NCBI GenBank assembly: GCA_903884455.1 | Contig: CAISEW010000037.1 | Span: 16,161-80,160, forward strand | Reading direction: 5' to 3' | Length of the DNA: 64,000 bases | Origin: an uncultured Chloroflexota bacterium | GTDB lineage: Bacteria; Chloroflexota; Dehalococcoidia; GIF9; AB-539-J10 | Shown here: in pieces, positions 55,339-64,000 of the stretch | How the letters are laid out: each line of letters begins with the position of its first letter | Position numbering within the stretch: the first letter of the stretch is position 1 | Made by a program: the position numbers and the translations under genes | Notes under the pieces: model-generated | The model's database searches: none | What the model saw: the letters and a program-made list of their open reading frames with translations, nothing else | Told to the model about the DNA's origin: nothing

Positions 55339-55457
55339 CGACAATGCCTAAGCTGTGTTCCGTCACCGGGGGCTATACGTATCAAGTTAGACGCATTGAT
55401 AGGTAGGCTTTTTCTGGTTAGCGATCGGTAAAGTGACGAATAGCCAGAAGTCCACAA

Positions 55458-55475
55458 AAGTTCGGATTTTCCCCC
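55458..55475 (+). repeat. Short direct repeat upstream of hicBA
   Basis: AAGTTCGGATTTTCCCCC; partner at 56030-56046. Confidence 0.6.
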
Positions 55476-55534
55476 ACCCTCTAGGGCAAGTGCTTCCTCT
55501 GCCACTGTGCTATAATCAGAGCCAGGGGCAATAA

Positions 55535-55747
55535 ATGGAATATACCGTTATCATGAGAAAGGCACCTGATGGATTCTATATAGCCAGTTGTCCTGTGCTT
55601 CCAGAAGCGAAGGCTCAGGGTGAAACATACGAGGAGTGTCTGGCTAATATCAAGGAAGTGCTTGGGCTTTGCCTTGAATGCCGAAAAGAGCGGGGTGAGG
55701 AAATCCCGCAGGAAATTGACACAAAGAAGGTTATTGTCGCCATATGA
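55535..55747 (+). CDS. hicB: HicB-family antitoxin
   Basis: MEYTVIMRKAPDGFYIASCPVLPEAKAQGETYEECLANIKEVLGLCLE. Confidence 0.9.
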   Translation: MEYTVIMRKAPDGFYIASCPVLPEAKAQGETYEECLANIKEVLGLCLECRKERGEEIPQEIDTKKVIVAI

Positions 55748-55977
55748 CAAGGCTACCTCCCTTTAAAGCCAGGGAGGTGATTAAGGGGCTTCAAGCATTG
55801 GGGTTTGAGAGGATTCGACAAAAGGGTAGTCACGCTATATTTCATCACGAAGATTGTCGCAGGTCTCCTGTCCCGATTCATCCGACTAAAACCATTAGCC
55901 CCTACTTGCTTTCCGATATTCTCAAGCAGCTTGAAATTGAAGATGACGAGTTCTTGCGAGCTGCAGGCCGGAGATAG
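55744..55977 (+). CDS. hicA: HicA-family toxin
   Basis: FKAREVIKGLQALGFERIRQKGSHAIFHHEDCRRSPVPIHPTKTISPYLLSDILKQLEI. Confidence 0.93.
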   Translation: MTRLPPFKAREVIKGLQALGFERIRQKGSHAIFHHEDCRRSPVPIHPTKTISPYLLSDILKQLEIEDDEFLRAAGRR

Positions 55978-56029
55978 TGGGTGATACCTTTCTTTACTGC
56001 CAATCCGACGATAAACCAGACATCGCAGT

Positions 56030-56046
56030 AAGTTCGGATTTCCCCC
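56030..56046 (+). repeat. Short direct repeat downstream of hicBA
   Basis: AAGTTCGGATTTCCCCC; partner at 55458-55475. Confidence 0.6.
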
Positions 56047-56120
56047 TACTCGGGGAGCAGATTTGCCTTTTCCGAAGCTGATAGATAGAAAAATGTGACC
56101 TAAGCTTAACGGCGGAGCAG

Positions 56121-56831
56121 ATGAAAGTTCTGAAGGAAAGCGAATATACCTATTTGCAAGCAAAGTACAAGCGGAACAGAAAGTGGTGCATTATATTCTC
56201 AGCCGCGAGTATTCCTGCATTTATCTTGGGAGCTTACCTTGCTCAATTGATAGTCTTGTTTGTAGGTTTGATATTGTTAGGCGTTGGGGTGACATATTTG
56301 AGTCGCTCGCTTTCGTATAGGGCCGGCATTCAGGGCGAGAAAGCAGTGGTGGAAGCCCTCCAAGAGCTAGATGACTCCTACTATCTAATCAACGACATCA
56401 TGGTAGGCGAGAAGAGGGGCAATATTGACCATGTGCTGCTGAGCCCCAAGGGCATATTTGTTATCGAGACTAAGAACTACACTGGTGATGTTCGATGCGA
56501 GGGGGATCGTTGGAGTAAAAAAGGAGAACGCAGGCTCTATGAGATACGCAGCGTCAGCAGACAGGCAACTAACAACGCGAATTACTTGAGTGGCCTGATA
56601 CGTAGAGAGCTCAATCTCCGTATACCGATTAGGCCTATCTGCGTATTTACGAATCCCCGGGTGGAGTTGAAGCTCCGCAAGCCTACTCTACCAGTCTTGC
56701 GGTTACCTGAGTTAGCCAAATTTGTCAGAGCGGCTCCACCTCTGCCCACCCTCACAGACTCTGAGATACAAGCTGTTTCTGAATGTATGCTCGGAAAGCC
56801 CTACAAAGAAGGCGTAGCAGCTAGTGAGTGA
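56121..56831 (+). CDS. NERD-domain (nuclease-related) protein with two N-terminal TM helices
   Basis: GIQGEKAVVEALQELDDSYYLINDIMVGEKRGNIDHVLLSPKGIFVIETKNYTGDVRCEG. Confidence 0.9.
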   Translation: MKVLKESEYTYLQAKYKRNRKWCIIFSAASIPAFILGAYLAQLIVLFVGLILLGVGVTYLSRSLSYRAGIQGEKAVVEALQELDDSYYLINDIMVGEKRGNIDHVLLSPKGIFVIETKNYTGDVRCEGDRWSKKGERRLYEIRSVSRQATNNANYLSGLIRRELNLRIPIRPICVFTNPRVELKLRKPTLPVLRLPELAKFVRAAPPLPTLTDSEIQAVSECMLGKPYKEGVAASE

Positions 56832-56904
56832 AATATGTGGCAGGGGGCAGCACACTGATTTCTACTTCGATAGTCAGGATGCTTCTGTCTTAATGACACG
56901 AAGG

Positions 56905-58197
56905 CTAAGGGCGAACCTGGCCGCTGCCCACGATAATCCACTTGTAGCTGGTTAGCTCTTTCAAAGCCATAGGACCACGGGCGTGAAATTTCTGGGTACT
57001 TATGCCTATCTCAGCGCCTAAGCCAAACTGCCCCCCGTCGGTGAAACGAGTGCTGGCATTGGCATAAACACAGGCAGCATCCACTTCGTTGAGAAAGCGC
57101 ATTGCTGCCGAATGGTCTTCGGCAACGATAGCTTCGGAGTGTCCCGAGCCGTATTTCTCGATGTGCTCCAAGGCTTCGTCCAGCGAGTCAACCACCTTAA
57201 TAGCCGCCTTCAGCGACAGGTATTCCTTACCCCAGTCCACCTCTGTGGCCGGGACTAAGAGATTCTTCACTTCGTTCAGAATGACATTGTTGGCCTTAAG
57301 GATAGCCATGGCTCGCTTGTCGCAGTGCATTTCCACTCCAGCTTTAGCCCACTCTTTGGCAATAGTCGGCAGGTAAGCTTGAGCAATCTGATTATGAACC
57401 AGGATGCAATCCAAGGCATTGCACACGGTAGGGCGCTGGACCTTGGCATTGTAGGCAATGGCGACAGCCTTATCCAGGTCGGCACTCTTATCCACATAGG
57501 TATGGCAGACACCGATGCCGCCGGTAACTACCGGCATAGTGGCATTCTCCGAGACAAGCTTTATCAAGTCAGCGCCGCCGCGGGGAATCATCAAGTCAAT
57601 TATTCCCTTCATCTTGAGCATGTGGTTGACCAAAGCCCGCTCCGTGGACTCAATAAGGTGGATTGCCCCCTGGGGCACTCCAGCCTGGTTGCAAGCTTCT
57701 TGAGCTACCTTCGCCAAGGCTTTGTTAGAATTTATGGCTTCCTTGCCACCGCGGAGGATGACGGCGTTGCCCGATTTGAGGCACAGGCCGGATATGTCTA
57801 TGGTAACATTGGGGCGGCTCTCATATATCGCACCGATAACTCCCAAGGGCACTCTCCTCTTGCTTATCTGTAAACCATTGGGTAAGGTTCGCATCTCGAA
57901 CTCCTCGCCCACCGGGTCGGGCAGCGCCGCCACGTTTCTTGTGTCCTGAGCTATGTCATCCAGGCGAGACGGTGACAACATAAGCCTGTCGAGCATGGCT
58001 TCACTCATGCCCGAAGCCTTGGCTTTTTCGTAATCAATTTTGTTAGCTTCCAGGATTTCATTCAGCTTATCGATAAGAGCATCAGCGATATTGAGCAAAG
58101 CCTTGTTCTTAACTTCGGCGGAAAGGAAAGCCAGCTTCCTCGAAGCTGCCTTAGCCGCCCTTCCTTTTTCCTCTAGCTCTTTTATGGCTGATTTCAT
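56905..58197 (-). CDS. proA: Glutamate-5-semialdehyde dehydrogenase
   Basis: RVPLGVIGAIYESRPNVTIDISGLCLKSGNAVILRGGKEAINSN, RPTVCNALDCILVH, FGLGAEIGISTQKFHARGPMAL. Confidence 0.95.
   Translation of the reverse strand: MKSAIKELEEKGRAAKAASRKLAFLSAEVKNKALLNIADALIDKLNEILEANKIDYEKAKASGMSEAMLDRLMLSPSRLDDIAQDTRNVAALPDPVGEEFEMRTLPNGLQISKRRVPLGVIGAIYESRPNVTIDISGLCLKSGNAVILRGGKEAINSNKALAKVAQEACNQAGVPQGAIHLIESTERALVNHMLKMKGIIDLMIPRGGADLIKLVSENATMPVVTGGIGVCHTYVDKSADLDKAVAIAYNAKVQRPTVCNALDCILVHNQIAQAYLPTIAKEWAKAGVEMHCDKRAMAILKANNVILNEVKNLLVPATEVDWGKEYLSLKAAIKVVDSLDEALEHIEKYGSGHSEAIVAEDHSAAMRFLNEVDAACVYANASTRFTDGGQFGLGAEIGISTQKFHARGPMALKELTSYKWIIVGSGQVRP
57262..57298. repeat. Dispersed ATTCTGAA-type repeat embedded in proA
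   Basis: Plus strand gagattcttcacttcgttcagaatgacattg, encoding NVILNEVKNLL on the minus strand. Confidence 0.8.
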
Positions 58198-58228
58198 AGT
58201 AACTATCCTTTCATGCCTCCCTTAGTGT

Positions 58229-59341
58229 TTATAGTATCACCATATTATTTCTGTGAATTGCTTCGTTGCCATAATCGTAGCTAAGGAGGCTGAGGATTTC
58301 ATCGGAGTGCTTCCCTCCGATGATAGCTAAATCAGAAGAGCTATAGTTGGAAATACCACAGCCAATGTGTTTGCCCTTCTCATCCAGGATATCCACGATA
58401 TCGCCGCGCTGGAACTTGCCCTCCGCTTTCATAATCCCCGCAGGGAGCAGGCTCTTATTGTGCTCCTTGAGGGCTAAGGCAGCGCCTTTGTCCACTGTGA
58501 CCTTGCCCTTGGAAGCCAGCCCGCTGAGCATCCATCTCTTTTTGCTCTCCATCTTATTTACCGGCGTAGGAAAGAAAGTGCCTGTATCTTCTCCTTGGCT
58601 AATCCTCACCAGTATGTCAGGTTCTCGCCCATCGACAATGACTACGTTTACCCCTGAAGAGGTAGCTAACTTAGCTGCTTCAATCTTGGTGGTCATGCCG
58701 CCAGTTCCCTGGCAACTGGCGGTATCACTAGCCATGCGTTTGATTTTGGCATCAATTTTGTCCACCCGGCGAATAAGTTGAGCTTCAGGGTTGTAATGTG
58801 GATCGGCAGTGTATAAGCCGCTAATGTCAGTGAGTATGGCTAAAATGTCAGCGTCAACCAGGTTAGCCACCATGGCGGAAAGATTATCGTTATCCCCGAA
58901 TTTGAGCTCTTCAATCTCATCAATGGCGACAACGTCATTCTCATTGACAATGCAGATTATGCCTAGCTCGATAAGGGCCAGTAAAGTATTACGAGCGTTA
59001 AGGTAGCCACTGCGGTCAGAGAGGTCTCCCTTGGTGAGCAATGCTTGGGCTACGGTTATATCATACTGGCTGAAAAGTTGTTCATAGGTATACATGAGGT
59101 GGCTTTGGCCCACCGAAGCCAGTACCTGTTTAAAAGGAGTGTTCTTGCGTTCTGGAACTTTCTTAAGCTTCTGTCTTCCCGAGGCAATAGCTCCGGAAGA
59201 GATTATCACTATCTCCTTCCCCTGGCCATGGAGTCGGGCTATCTGCTCCACCAAACTTGACATAACTTGCAAGTCGAGATGGTCAGTGCCCGAGGTAAGG
59301 AGGCTTGTGCCGAATTTAGCCACTATGCGATGATATGACAT
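58229..59341 (-). CDS. proB: Glutamate 5-kinase with C-terminal PUA domain
   Basis: RIVAKFGTSLLTSG, VIISSGAIASGRQKL, FGDNDNLSAMVANLVDADILAILTDISGLYTADP, GTGGMTTKIEAAKLATSSGV. Confidence 0.95.
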   Translation of the reverse strand: MSYHRIVAKFGTSLLTSGTDHLDLQVMSSLVEQIARLHGQGKEIVIISSGAIASGRQKLKKVPERKNTPFKQVLASVGQSHLMYTYEQLFSQYDITVAQALLTKGDLSDRSGYLNARNTLLALIELGIICIVNENDVVAIDEIEELKFGDNDNLSAMVANLVDADILAILTDISGLYTADPHYNPEAQLIRRVDKIDAKIKRMASDTASCQGTGGMTTKIEAAKLATSSGVNVVIVDGREPDILVRISQGEDTGTFFPTPVNKMESKKRWMLSGLASKGKVTVDKGAALALKEHNKSLLPAGIMKAEGKFQRGDIVDILDEKGKHIGCGISNYSSSDLAIIGGKHSDEILSLLSYDYGNEAIHRNNMVIL

Positions 59342-59635
59342 TTGACATAAATCTAGCAGTTTTCACTCATGCTGACAACTCAGACAAGGAAGAAGCGAGA
59401 CGTTCAGGTAATTGAAAAGGGAAGAATTAATAGTCCAGAGGGAACGAGGGCAAAAGCAGGCCTTTAAGAACTAGAGTGGATGATTTAATTCGCCCCCTTC
59501 CACAAAACACTGAAACAAGCTAGAATACCTGACTTAGGATGAGTTTTCTCAAAATAGCTTTGGCGACTAAAACTGGCAAGCACAATGACAAGTTAGCTCT
59601 CAAGTGGTGGTCGTTGTTTCGAGCTCTATTTAGAG

Positions 59636-60745
59636 TTGCATGTTGTTCATATTTTTGATGGGCTGTTGCCAAAGTTCGGTGCCGGCGGCAAGTTCGGTGT
59701 CAGCATGAATGAGTATGGGCTGAAGATAAACCTGCGTAAGTCGGTTTTCTTGGTGGCTCTCGCTATTGTTCTCATGGCAGTAGCTGGATGGCTTCTAGTG
59801 CATGAGAATTTTTATCAAATGTTTGAAGCTGTCAGGAGTGCCAACCGCTTACTTATCGCATTAGCCATAGCCATATATTTTCTTAGCGTGGGGCTTTGGG
59901 CCACCCGCTGGCAAGCTGCACTTTCTTCTGTAAACTGTGAAATAAGCTTCCGTATTCGTTACCTGATACTTTGCGCAGCCATTTTCCTTAATAATATTAT
60001 TCCTTTCGTACGTGTTGGTGGCGACCCATTCGGAAGAGTTTATATGCTACATAGGCTGGAGAATACGAGTTATTCGTCGGGTATGGCTTCCTCCATTGGT
60101 GAGCACGCTCTTGCTCCCCTGGTTATTGTCTCGTTTTTAATGGCGGGCTTGTTTTTGCAATTTGGGAAGGGGTCACTCCAGTTAAGTTTGATTCTTATAG
60201 CAGCATGGGCTTTAGCCTCTCTCGGAACAGTCTTTATCCCCCGCCTCTTTTTCAAGAAAAGGATTGCAGCCAAGGGTATAAGCAGCATTACAAACCGTGT
60301 TCTGGGTTGGTTTGGAAAGCGCGGGAATGTTCAAGAAATAATAGAAGGAATTGAGGCTTTCTATTCAAGTTCTTATGCTACGATAGACAAATGGAAGAAG
60401 ATATTGTTGATAGGGAGTTTGACAGTATTATATATGGTGCTTGACGTTTTTCGACTTTACACTATATTCCTAGCCTTAGGCTATCATCCCAAATTTTCCA
60501 TGCTTTTAGTTGCCTCTTCACTTCCGCCTATCGTTGGTCTTATTCCATTTCTACCAGGAGGCTTAGTTCTTGTTGAAGGGTCATTAATTTCGATTTTTGC
60601 CCTTTTCGGTGTTCCTCTAAATCTGGCGATGGCAGCAACAGTGATCGAGCGAGGAATCTCGTTTGTTCTGAGCACTATAGTAGGGGCTGGAGTCTTCTCC
60701 TATCTGGGAATCAAGATGGCAGCAAAGCCTGAAGTTCAAAACTAA
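59636..60745 (+). CDS. Lysylphosphatidylglycerol synthase TM-region family (UPF0104) membrane protein
   Basis: Polytopic; LGYHPKFSMLLVASSLPPIVGLIPFLPGGLVLVEGSLISIFALFGVPLNLAMAATVIERGISF. Real start may be ATG 59705. Confidence 0.8.
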   Translation: MHVVHIFDGLLPKFGAGGKFGVSMNEYGLKINLRKSVFLVALAIVLMAVAGWLLVHENFYQMFEAVRSANRLLIALAIAIYFLSVGLWATRWQAALSSVNCEISFRIRYLILCAAIFLNNIIPFVRVGGDPFGRVYMLHRLENTSYSSGMASSIGEHALAPLVIVSFLMAGLFLQFGKGSLQLSLILIAAWALASLGTVFIPRLFFKKRIAAKGISSITNRVLGWFGKRGNVQEIIEGIEAFYSSSYATIDKWKKILLIGSLTVLYMVLDVFRLYTIFLALGYHPKFSMLLVASSLPPIVGLIPFLPGGLVLVEGSLISIFALFGVPLNLAMAATVIERGISFVLSTIVGAGVFSYLGIKMAAKPEVQN

Positions 60746-60751
60746 ACAAAG

Positions 60752-61903
60752 ATGCGTGTAGCATTAGTTGGCGACGAATATTACCCTGATATAGGTGGTG
60801 CTGCTCGTTATGCTTTTGAGTTAAGTCTTCAGTTGGTTAAGTTAGGTGTAGAAGTTGTGGTGATCACCCATGTGCATCCTGGCCAACCTGAAGAGGAGGA
60901 AATTGCTGGGGTTAAAATCAAACGAGTGAAAGGCTTGGTGCTAAGTGATCCCCACCGTGCTGTCTCGCCACTACTTTTTCGCCGCTGCCACAAATATATC
61001 CAGGATGGAAAATTCGATGTGGTCCAGGGATTGGACATTTATTCCTCTATGTCGCAAATGGTGATTCTTTTTGCACACAGACACCGAATTCCTTGTGTCA
61101 TAACCTGCCACACAGTGATTGAGTCGCCTTTTTCAATATTCCTGCAACGCCCCATGGGCTTGGCACTAAGCAGGTCTGATCGCCTAATAGCTGTAAGCCA
61201 GGCAGCGGCGCGCTTCTCCCATTTGTTGGGCTGTCCCGAAAAAAGAATAACTGTTGTCCCAAATGGTGTTGATCTATCGTGCTTCAATGGGAACATAGAT
61301 GCTTCCCTAATGCGAGAAGAATTGGGCATTGGTGACGAGCCTCTTGTAGTGACAGCGTCGCGACTGATCAAGCGGAAGAGCCCAGGTTTGCTCATATCAG
61401 CCCTTGTCAGGGTATTAAAAGTCGTTCCAGATGCCAAGCTGGTTATCGCCGGCTCTGGTCGGGAAAAGGATAATCTGTCTCGCCAGATCAAGGGCTTAAA
61501 CATTACAAATTCAGTATTCATGCTGGGAGGACTGGCGAAAGAAAAAGTTGCTCAGCTCATGGCAGCGGCTGATGTCTTTGCTTTACCCTCTAAAATGGAA
61601 TCCTTTGGGCTGGCATTGCTGGAAGCTTCGGCTGCGGGTGTGCCAGTAGTATGTTCAAATGCAGGTGGAGTTCCCGAAGTTTTTCAAGATGGTTTCAATG
61701 CGCTCCTATATCCCCCGGGAGATGATAATGCTATGGCAAAGGCAATAATTTGTCTGATTCAAGATAAGGAGCTAGCAAAGACGATTGGCGCAAACGCCGT
61801 AGAAACCGCTAGCAGATTTACCTGGGAGACGGCTGCCAAGCAGACGATCCGAGTTTATGAAGAAGTGTTACAAAAAAAAGCCTCAAGTCGCTCTCACTAT
61901 TGA
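60752..61903 (+). CDS. Glycosyltransferase family 4
   Basis: VALVGDEYYPDIGGAARYAFELSLQLVKLGVEV; VVPNGVDLSCFNG; VFALPSKMESFGLALLEASAAGVPVVCSNAGGVPEVFQDGFNALLYPPGD. Confidence 0.92.
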   Translation: MRVALVGDEYYPDIGGAARYAFELSLQLVKLGVEVVVITHVHPGQPEEEEIAGVKIKRVKGLVLSDPHRAVSPLLFRRCHKYIQDGKFDVVQGLDIYSSMSQMVILFAHRHRIPCVITCHTVIESPFSIFLQRPMGLALSRSDRLIAVSQAAARFSHLLGCPEKRITVVPNGVDLSCFNGNIDASLMREELGIGDEPLVVTASRLIKRKSPGLLISALVRVLKVVPDAKLVIAGSGREKDNLSRQIKGLNITNSVFMLGGLAKEKVAQLMAAADVFALPSKMESFGLALLEASAAGVPVVCSNAGGVPEVFQDGFNALLYPPGDDNAMAKAIICLIQDKELAKTIGANAVETASRFTWETAAKQTIRVYEEVLQKKASSRSHY

Positions 61904-62597
61904 CGTTGAGCAGGATGCTCCGCCCTTTCTCAACACATGGCAGGGTGTAGAGAAAGGGTTACCATTAATGCTAGAGGTTCTTGCCAAACATGATGTGCCA
62001 GCTACATTTTTTATAACGGGACTAGCTGCAGAAAGATTTCCTGGACTTATTGCTGAGATTTCTCAAAGGCATGAAGTTTCGTGTCACGGATATGAGCACG
62101 AAAGGTTTGATATGTTGGCTGTAGAGGAGCAACGGAAACGGATTCAGAAGGCAACAGAGATTTTGCAAAAGATAACAGGGACAAAGCCTCTGGGATTCAG
62201 AGCACCGAATTTCAAACTGACCGTGCAAACCCTTGCCATCTTAGAGGAGATTGGATACGTCTACGATGCTTCGAAAGCGAGTTATAAACAGGCCCCGAGG
62301 CGGAGTGGTTCCAGCCTTGTAGAAATTCCTAATACCTTACCATCTAGCTTTCTTCGTTTGCCCATCTGGCTTTCCCGGCAAGTGCTAAGTCTATGTCTTT
62401 GCTTCTTGCCCTTGGTCGTCCTGGATTATCATCCCTGGGAGCTGGTTAAAATGTCGAATGTCAGATTCGACCTGAGATTTGCCACTGGGGATAAGGCGTT
62501 AAATAGGCTAGACAGGACAATAAGCTATCTGCGTACCAGAGGGACAAGATTTGTAACATTGAAGGAAGTCGCCTTATATCGAGCGACACAAGGCTAG
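61857..62597 (+). CDS. Polysaccharide deacetylase family protein
   Basis: ALTIDVEQDAPPFLNTW, VPATFFITGLAAERFPGLIAEISQRHEVSCHGYEHERFD, LGFRAPNFKLT. Confidence 0.9.
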   Translation: MKKCYKKKPQVALTIDVEQDAPPFLNTWQGVEKGLPLMLEVLAKHDVPATFFITGLAAERFPGLIAEISQRHEVSCHGYEHERFDMLAVEEQRKRIQKATEILQKITGTKPLGFRAPNFKLTVQTLAILEEIGYVYDASKASYKQAPRRSGSSLVEIPNTLPSSFLRLPIWLSRQVLSLCLCFLPLVVLDYHPWELVKMSNVRFDLRFATGDKALNRLDRTISYLRTRGTRFVTLKEVALYRATQG

Positions 62598-62630
62598 TCA
62601 GCATAACTCTCAAATTACGAAGATGTCAAG

Positions 62631-63257
62631 ATGATATTCGGTAAAAGATATTTTGAAGAAAGATTTGAGAAAGAAGATCCTTGGAGATACTTCTCGTGTG
62701 AATATGAAAATAGGAAATACATTAGGCAAATAGAGGCTATCAAACAATATTCTCCTCACCCTCAGAATATTCTCGAAATAGGATGCGCCGAGGGAGCTCA
62801 TACGCTGATGCTAGCAAGAGCGTTTCCAGAAGCCAGCATATTGGGCATAGATATATCAGGATTTGCTGTTAAGAGGGCAAAACAAAACTGCGAATATTGT
62901 CAGAATGTAAACATTGTTGAAGCAGATATAATAGAATTATTCAAGCAGGACCATTTTCCAGAAAATACCTTTGATGTTATTATCCAAAGTGAATTGCTCT
63001 ACTATTTGTTTCCTAAATTGTTCATTCAACTGAGTTTGATACATTATCTAAGATCTATAACCAAAATCATGAAAAATAGCGGTATCTTTGTCACATCGAA
63101 TCAATTTAGTATTCGGACGAAGCCTGTCATGGGAATATATTACTTGATACTAAAACATCTGGGCAGGTTAGCACAGAATGCTGAATATAAAGAATGGCAT
63201 GATATCAGGTGTAAATATCTGACTTACGATGTGAAGATTTTCACCAAAGCAAAATGA
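62631..63257 (+). CDS. SAM-dependent methyltransferase (class I)
   Basis: NILEIGCAEGAHTLMLARAFPEASILGIDISGFAVKRAKQNC. Confidence 0.85.
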   Translation: MIFGKRYFEERFEKEDPWRYFSCEYENRKYIRQIEAIKQYSPHPQNILEIGCAEGAHTLMLARAFPEASILGIDISGFAVKRAKQNCEYCQNVNIVEADIIELFKQDHFPENTFDVIIQSELLYYLFPKLFIQLSLIHYLRSITKIMKNSGIFVTSNQFSIRTKPVMGIYYLILKHLGRLAQNAEYKEWHDIRCKYLTYDVKIFTKAK

Positions 63258-63350
63258 AGTCTTATAAGGTATCTGCCTCCGGGGTAGCTGTGCAGCTTCA
63301 GGAGAATGGGACAATTAGAAGACGTAACTTAACCGGCACTTGATATATGC

Positions 63351-63770
63351 TTACTCACCCAATATCTGAATAGTAATCTTTCGAGACCTGGGGCGATTGT
63401 CAAAATCTACGAGAACTATCTGCTGCCAGGTGCCCAGAGTTAACTTCTTATTCACAAAAGGTATTATTAGTGAAGCTCCGAGCGTAGAGGCGCGCACATG
63501 GGAATGGCCATTCCCGTCCCCCCAGGTTTTATTATGCTCGTAAGGAATATTCTGGGGTATCACCCTATCCCACATATTCTTAAAATCGGAAAGTAGATTT
63601 GGCTCATACTCTATGGTGGTTATTCCGGCCGTTGAACCGACTATAAACAAAGTGACTATTCCGCTATTAATCCCAGATTCCTTGACATTATTGGCCACCT
63701 GAGAGGTTATATCGATAATGTCGCAATTGCCTCTTGATTGAAGGGTGATGTCTTTAGTGACTACAGTCAT
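63351..63770 (-). CDS. YjbQ / UPF0047 family protein
   Basis: GIVTLFIVGSTAGITTIEYEPNLLSDF, GNGHSHVRASTLGASLIIPFVNKKLTLGTWQQIVLVDFDNRPRSRKI. Confidence 0.92.
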   Translation of the reverse strand: MTVVTKDITLQSRGNCDIIDITSQVANNVKESGINSGIVTLFIVGSTAGITTIEYEPNLLSDFKNMWDRVIPQNIPYEHNKTWGDGNGHSHVRASTLGASLIIPFVNKKLTLGTWQQIVLVDFDNRPRSRKITIQILGE

Positions 63771-64000
63771 ATCCTTACCTCCTGCCATATGATATCGTCC
63801 AACTCAAATACTGGTCCATCACGGCATATATGTTTTAAACCCTTCTTGGTATTTATAGTGCAGCCGTAGCAAGCTCCAAAACCACACCCCATCCGCACTT
63901 CGAGGGAAACCTGACATTTCCTTAGTTTGAGATTGCTTTGCTTTGCTCGCAATGACATCTTTGCCATCGCCTTATACATATCTACTGGACCACAGGCATA
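63767..64000 (-). CDS. pyrK: Dihydroorotate dehydrogenase electron-transfer subunit, C-terminal part (window edge)
   Basis: YACGPVDMYKAMAKMS...CQVSLEVRMGCGFGACYGCTINTKKGLKHICRDGPVFELDDI ([2Fe-2S] cysteine cluster). Confidence 0.88.
   Translation of the reverse strand, partial: YACGPVDMYKAMAKMSLRAKQSNLKLRKCQVSLEVRMGCGFGACYGCTINTKKGLKHICRDGPVFELDDIIWQEVRI
63925..63958. repeat. Dispersed CATTGCGAG repeat embedded in pyrK
   Basis: Plus strand gagattgctttgctttgctcgcaatgaca, encoding MSLRAKQSNL on the minus strand. Confidence 0.85.

Noticed and set aside
1-64000. Prophage, integrase, IS transposase or tRNA genes
   Set aside because: Looked for on both strands through the ORF translations and intergenic regions; none could be supported.

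Overview
This 64 kb window reads as the chromosome of an anaerobic bacterium. The gene content is Chloroflexi/Dehalococcoidia-like, but that assignment is an inference. No prophage, transposase, CRISPR array, tRNA or rRNA operon was seen; there is one isolated 5S rRNA gene. Main blocks are: (1) a Se/S-handling module (Se_S_carrier, class V aminotransferase, YedE-like transporter) and a CDF exporter behind a NiCo-type riboswitch, next to a SepRS (O-phosphoseryl-tRNA synthetase) gene; (2) a LivFGHMJ-type ABC system with an acyl-CoA ligase and thiolase, whose livM-livH-livJ half is convergent to livGF and bracketed by long imperfect inverted repeats; (3) a MOSC-fdhD-nadA operon; (4) two arsenic operons, one ending in an MtrA-like/Fe-S fusion protein and the other pairing ArsM with an ABC-2 exporter and a cupin; (5) a Thi4 - COG1900 (DUF39) - NIL/ferredoxin - UPF0280 - pyrD cluster resembling the methanogen sulfide-to-homocysteine pathway; (6) a split methylmalonyl-CoA mutase/epimerase; (7) slipin/NfeD genes; (8) a his operon with a tandem-duplicated HisG; (9) a small HEPN/HicBA/NERD island; (10) proBA; (11) a cell-envelope sugar cluster; (12) yjbQ and partial pyrK. 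Dispersed GCAATCTC/CATTGCGAG repeats are abundant between genes and appear to have entered the reading frames of pyrK, proA and hisD. The strongest candidates for something new are the archaeal-style sulfur theme (SepRS, COG1900/NIL-Fd/COG2122, Thi4), the MtrA-FeS fusion in an ars operon, a conserved structured leader shared by two livJ paralogues (one of which is split), the possibly invertible livMHJ segment, and the double HisG. All calls come from reading the sequence; no database search was run.
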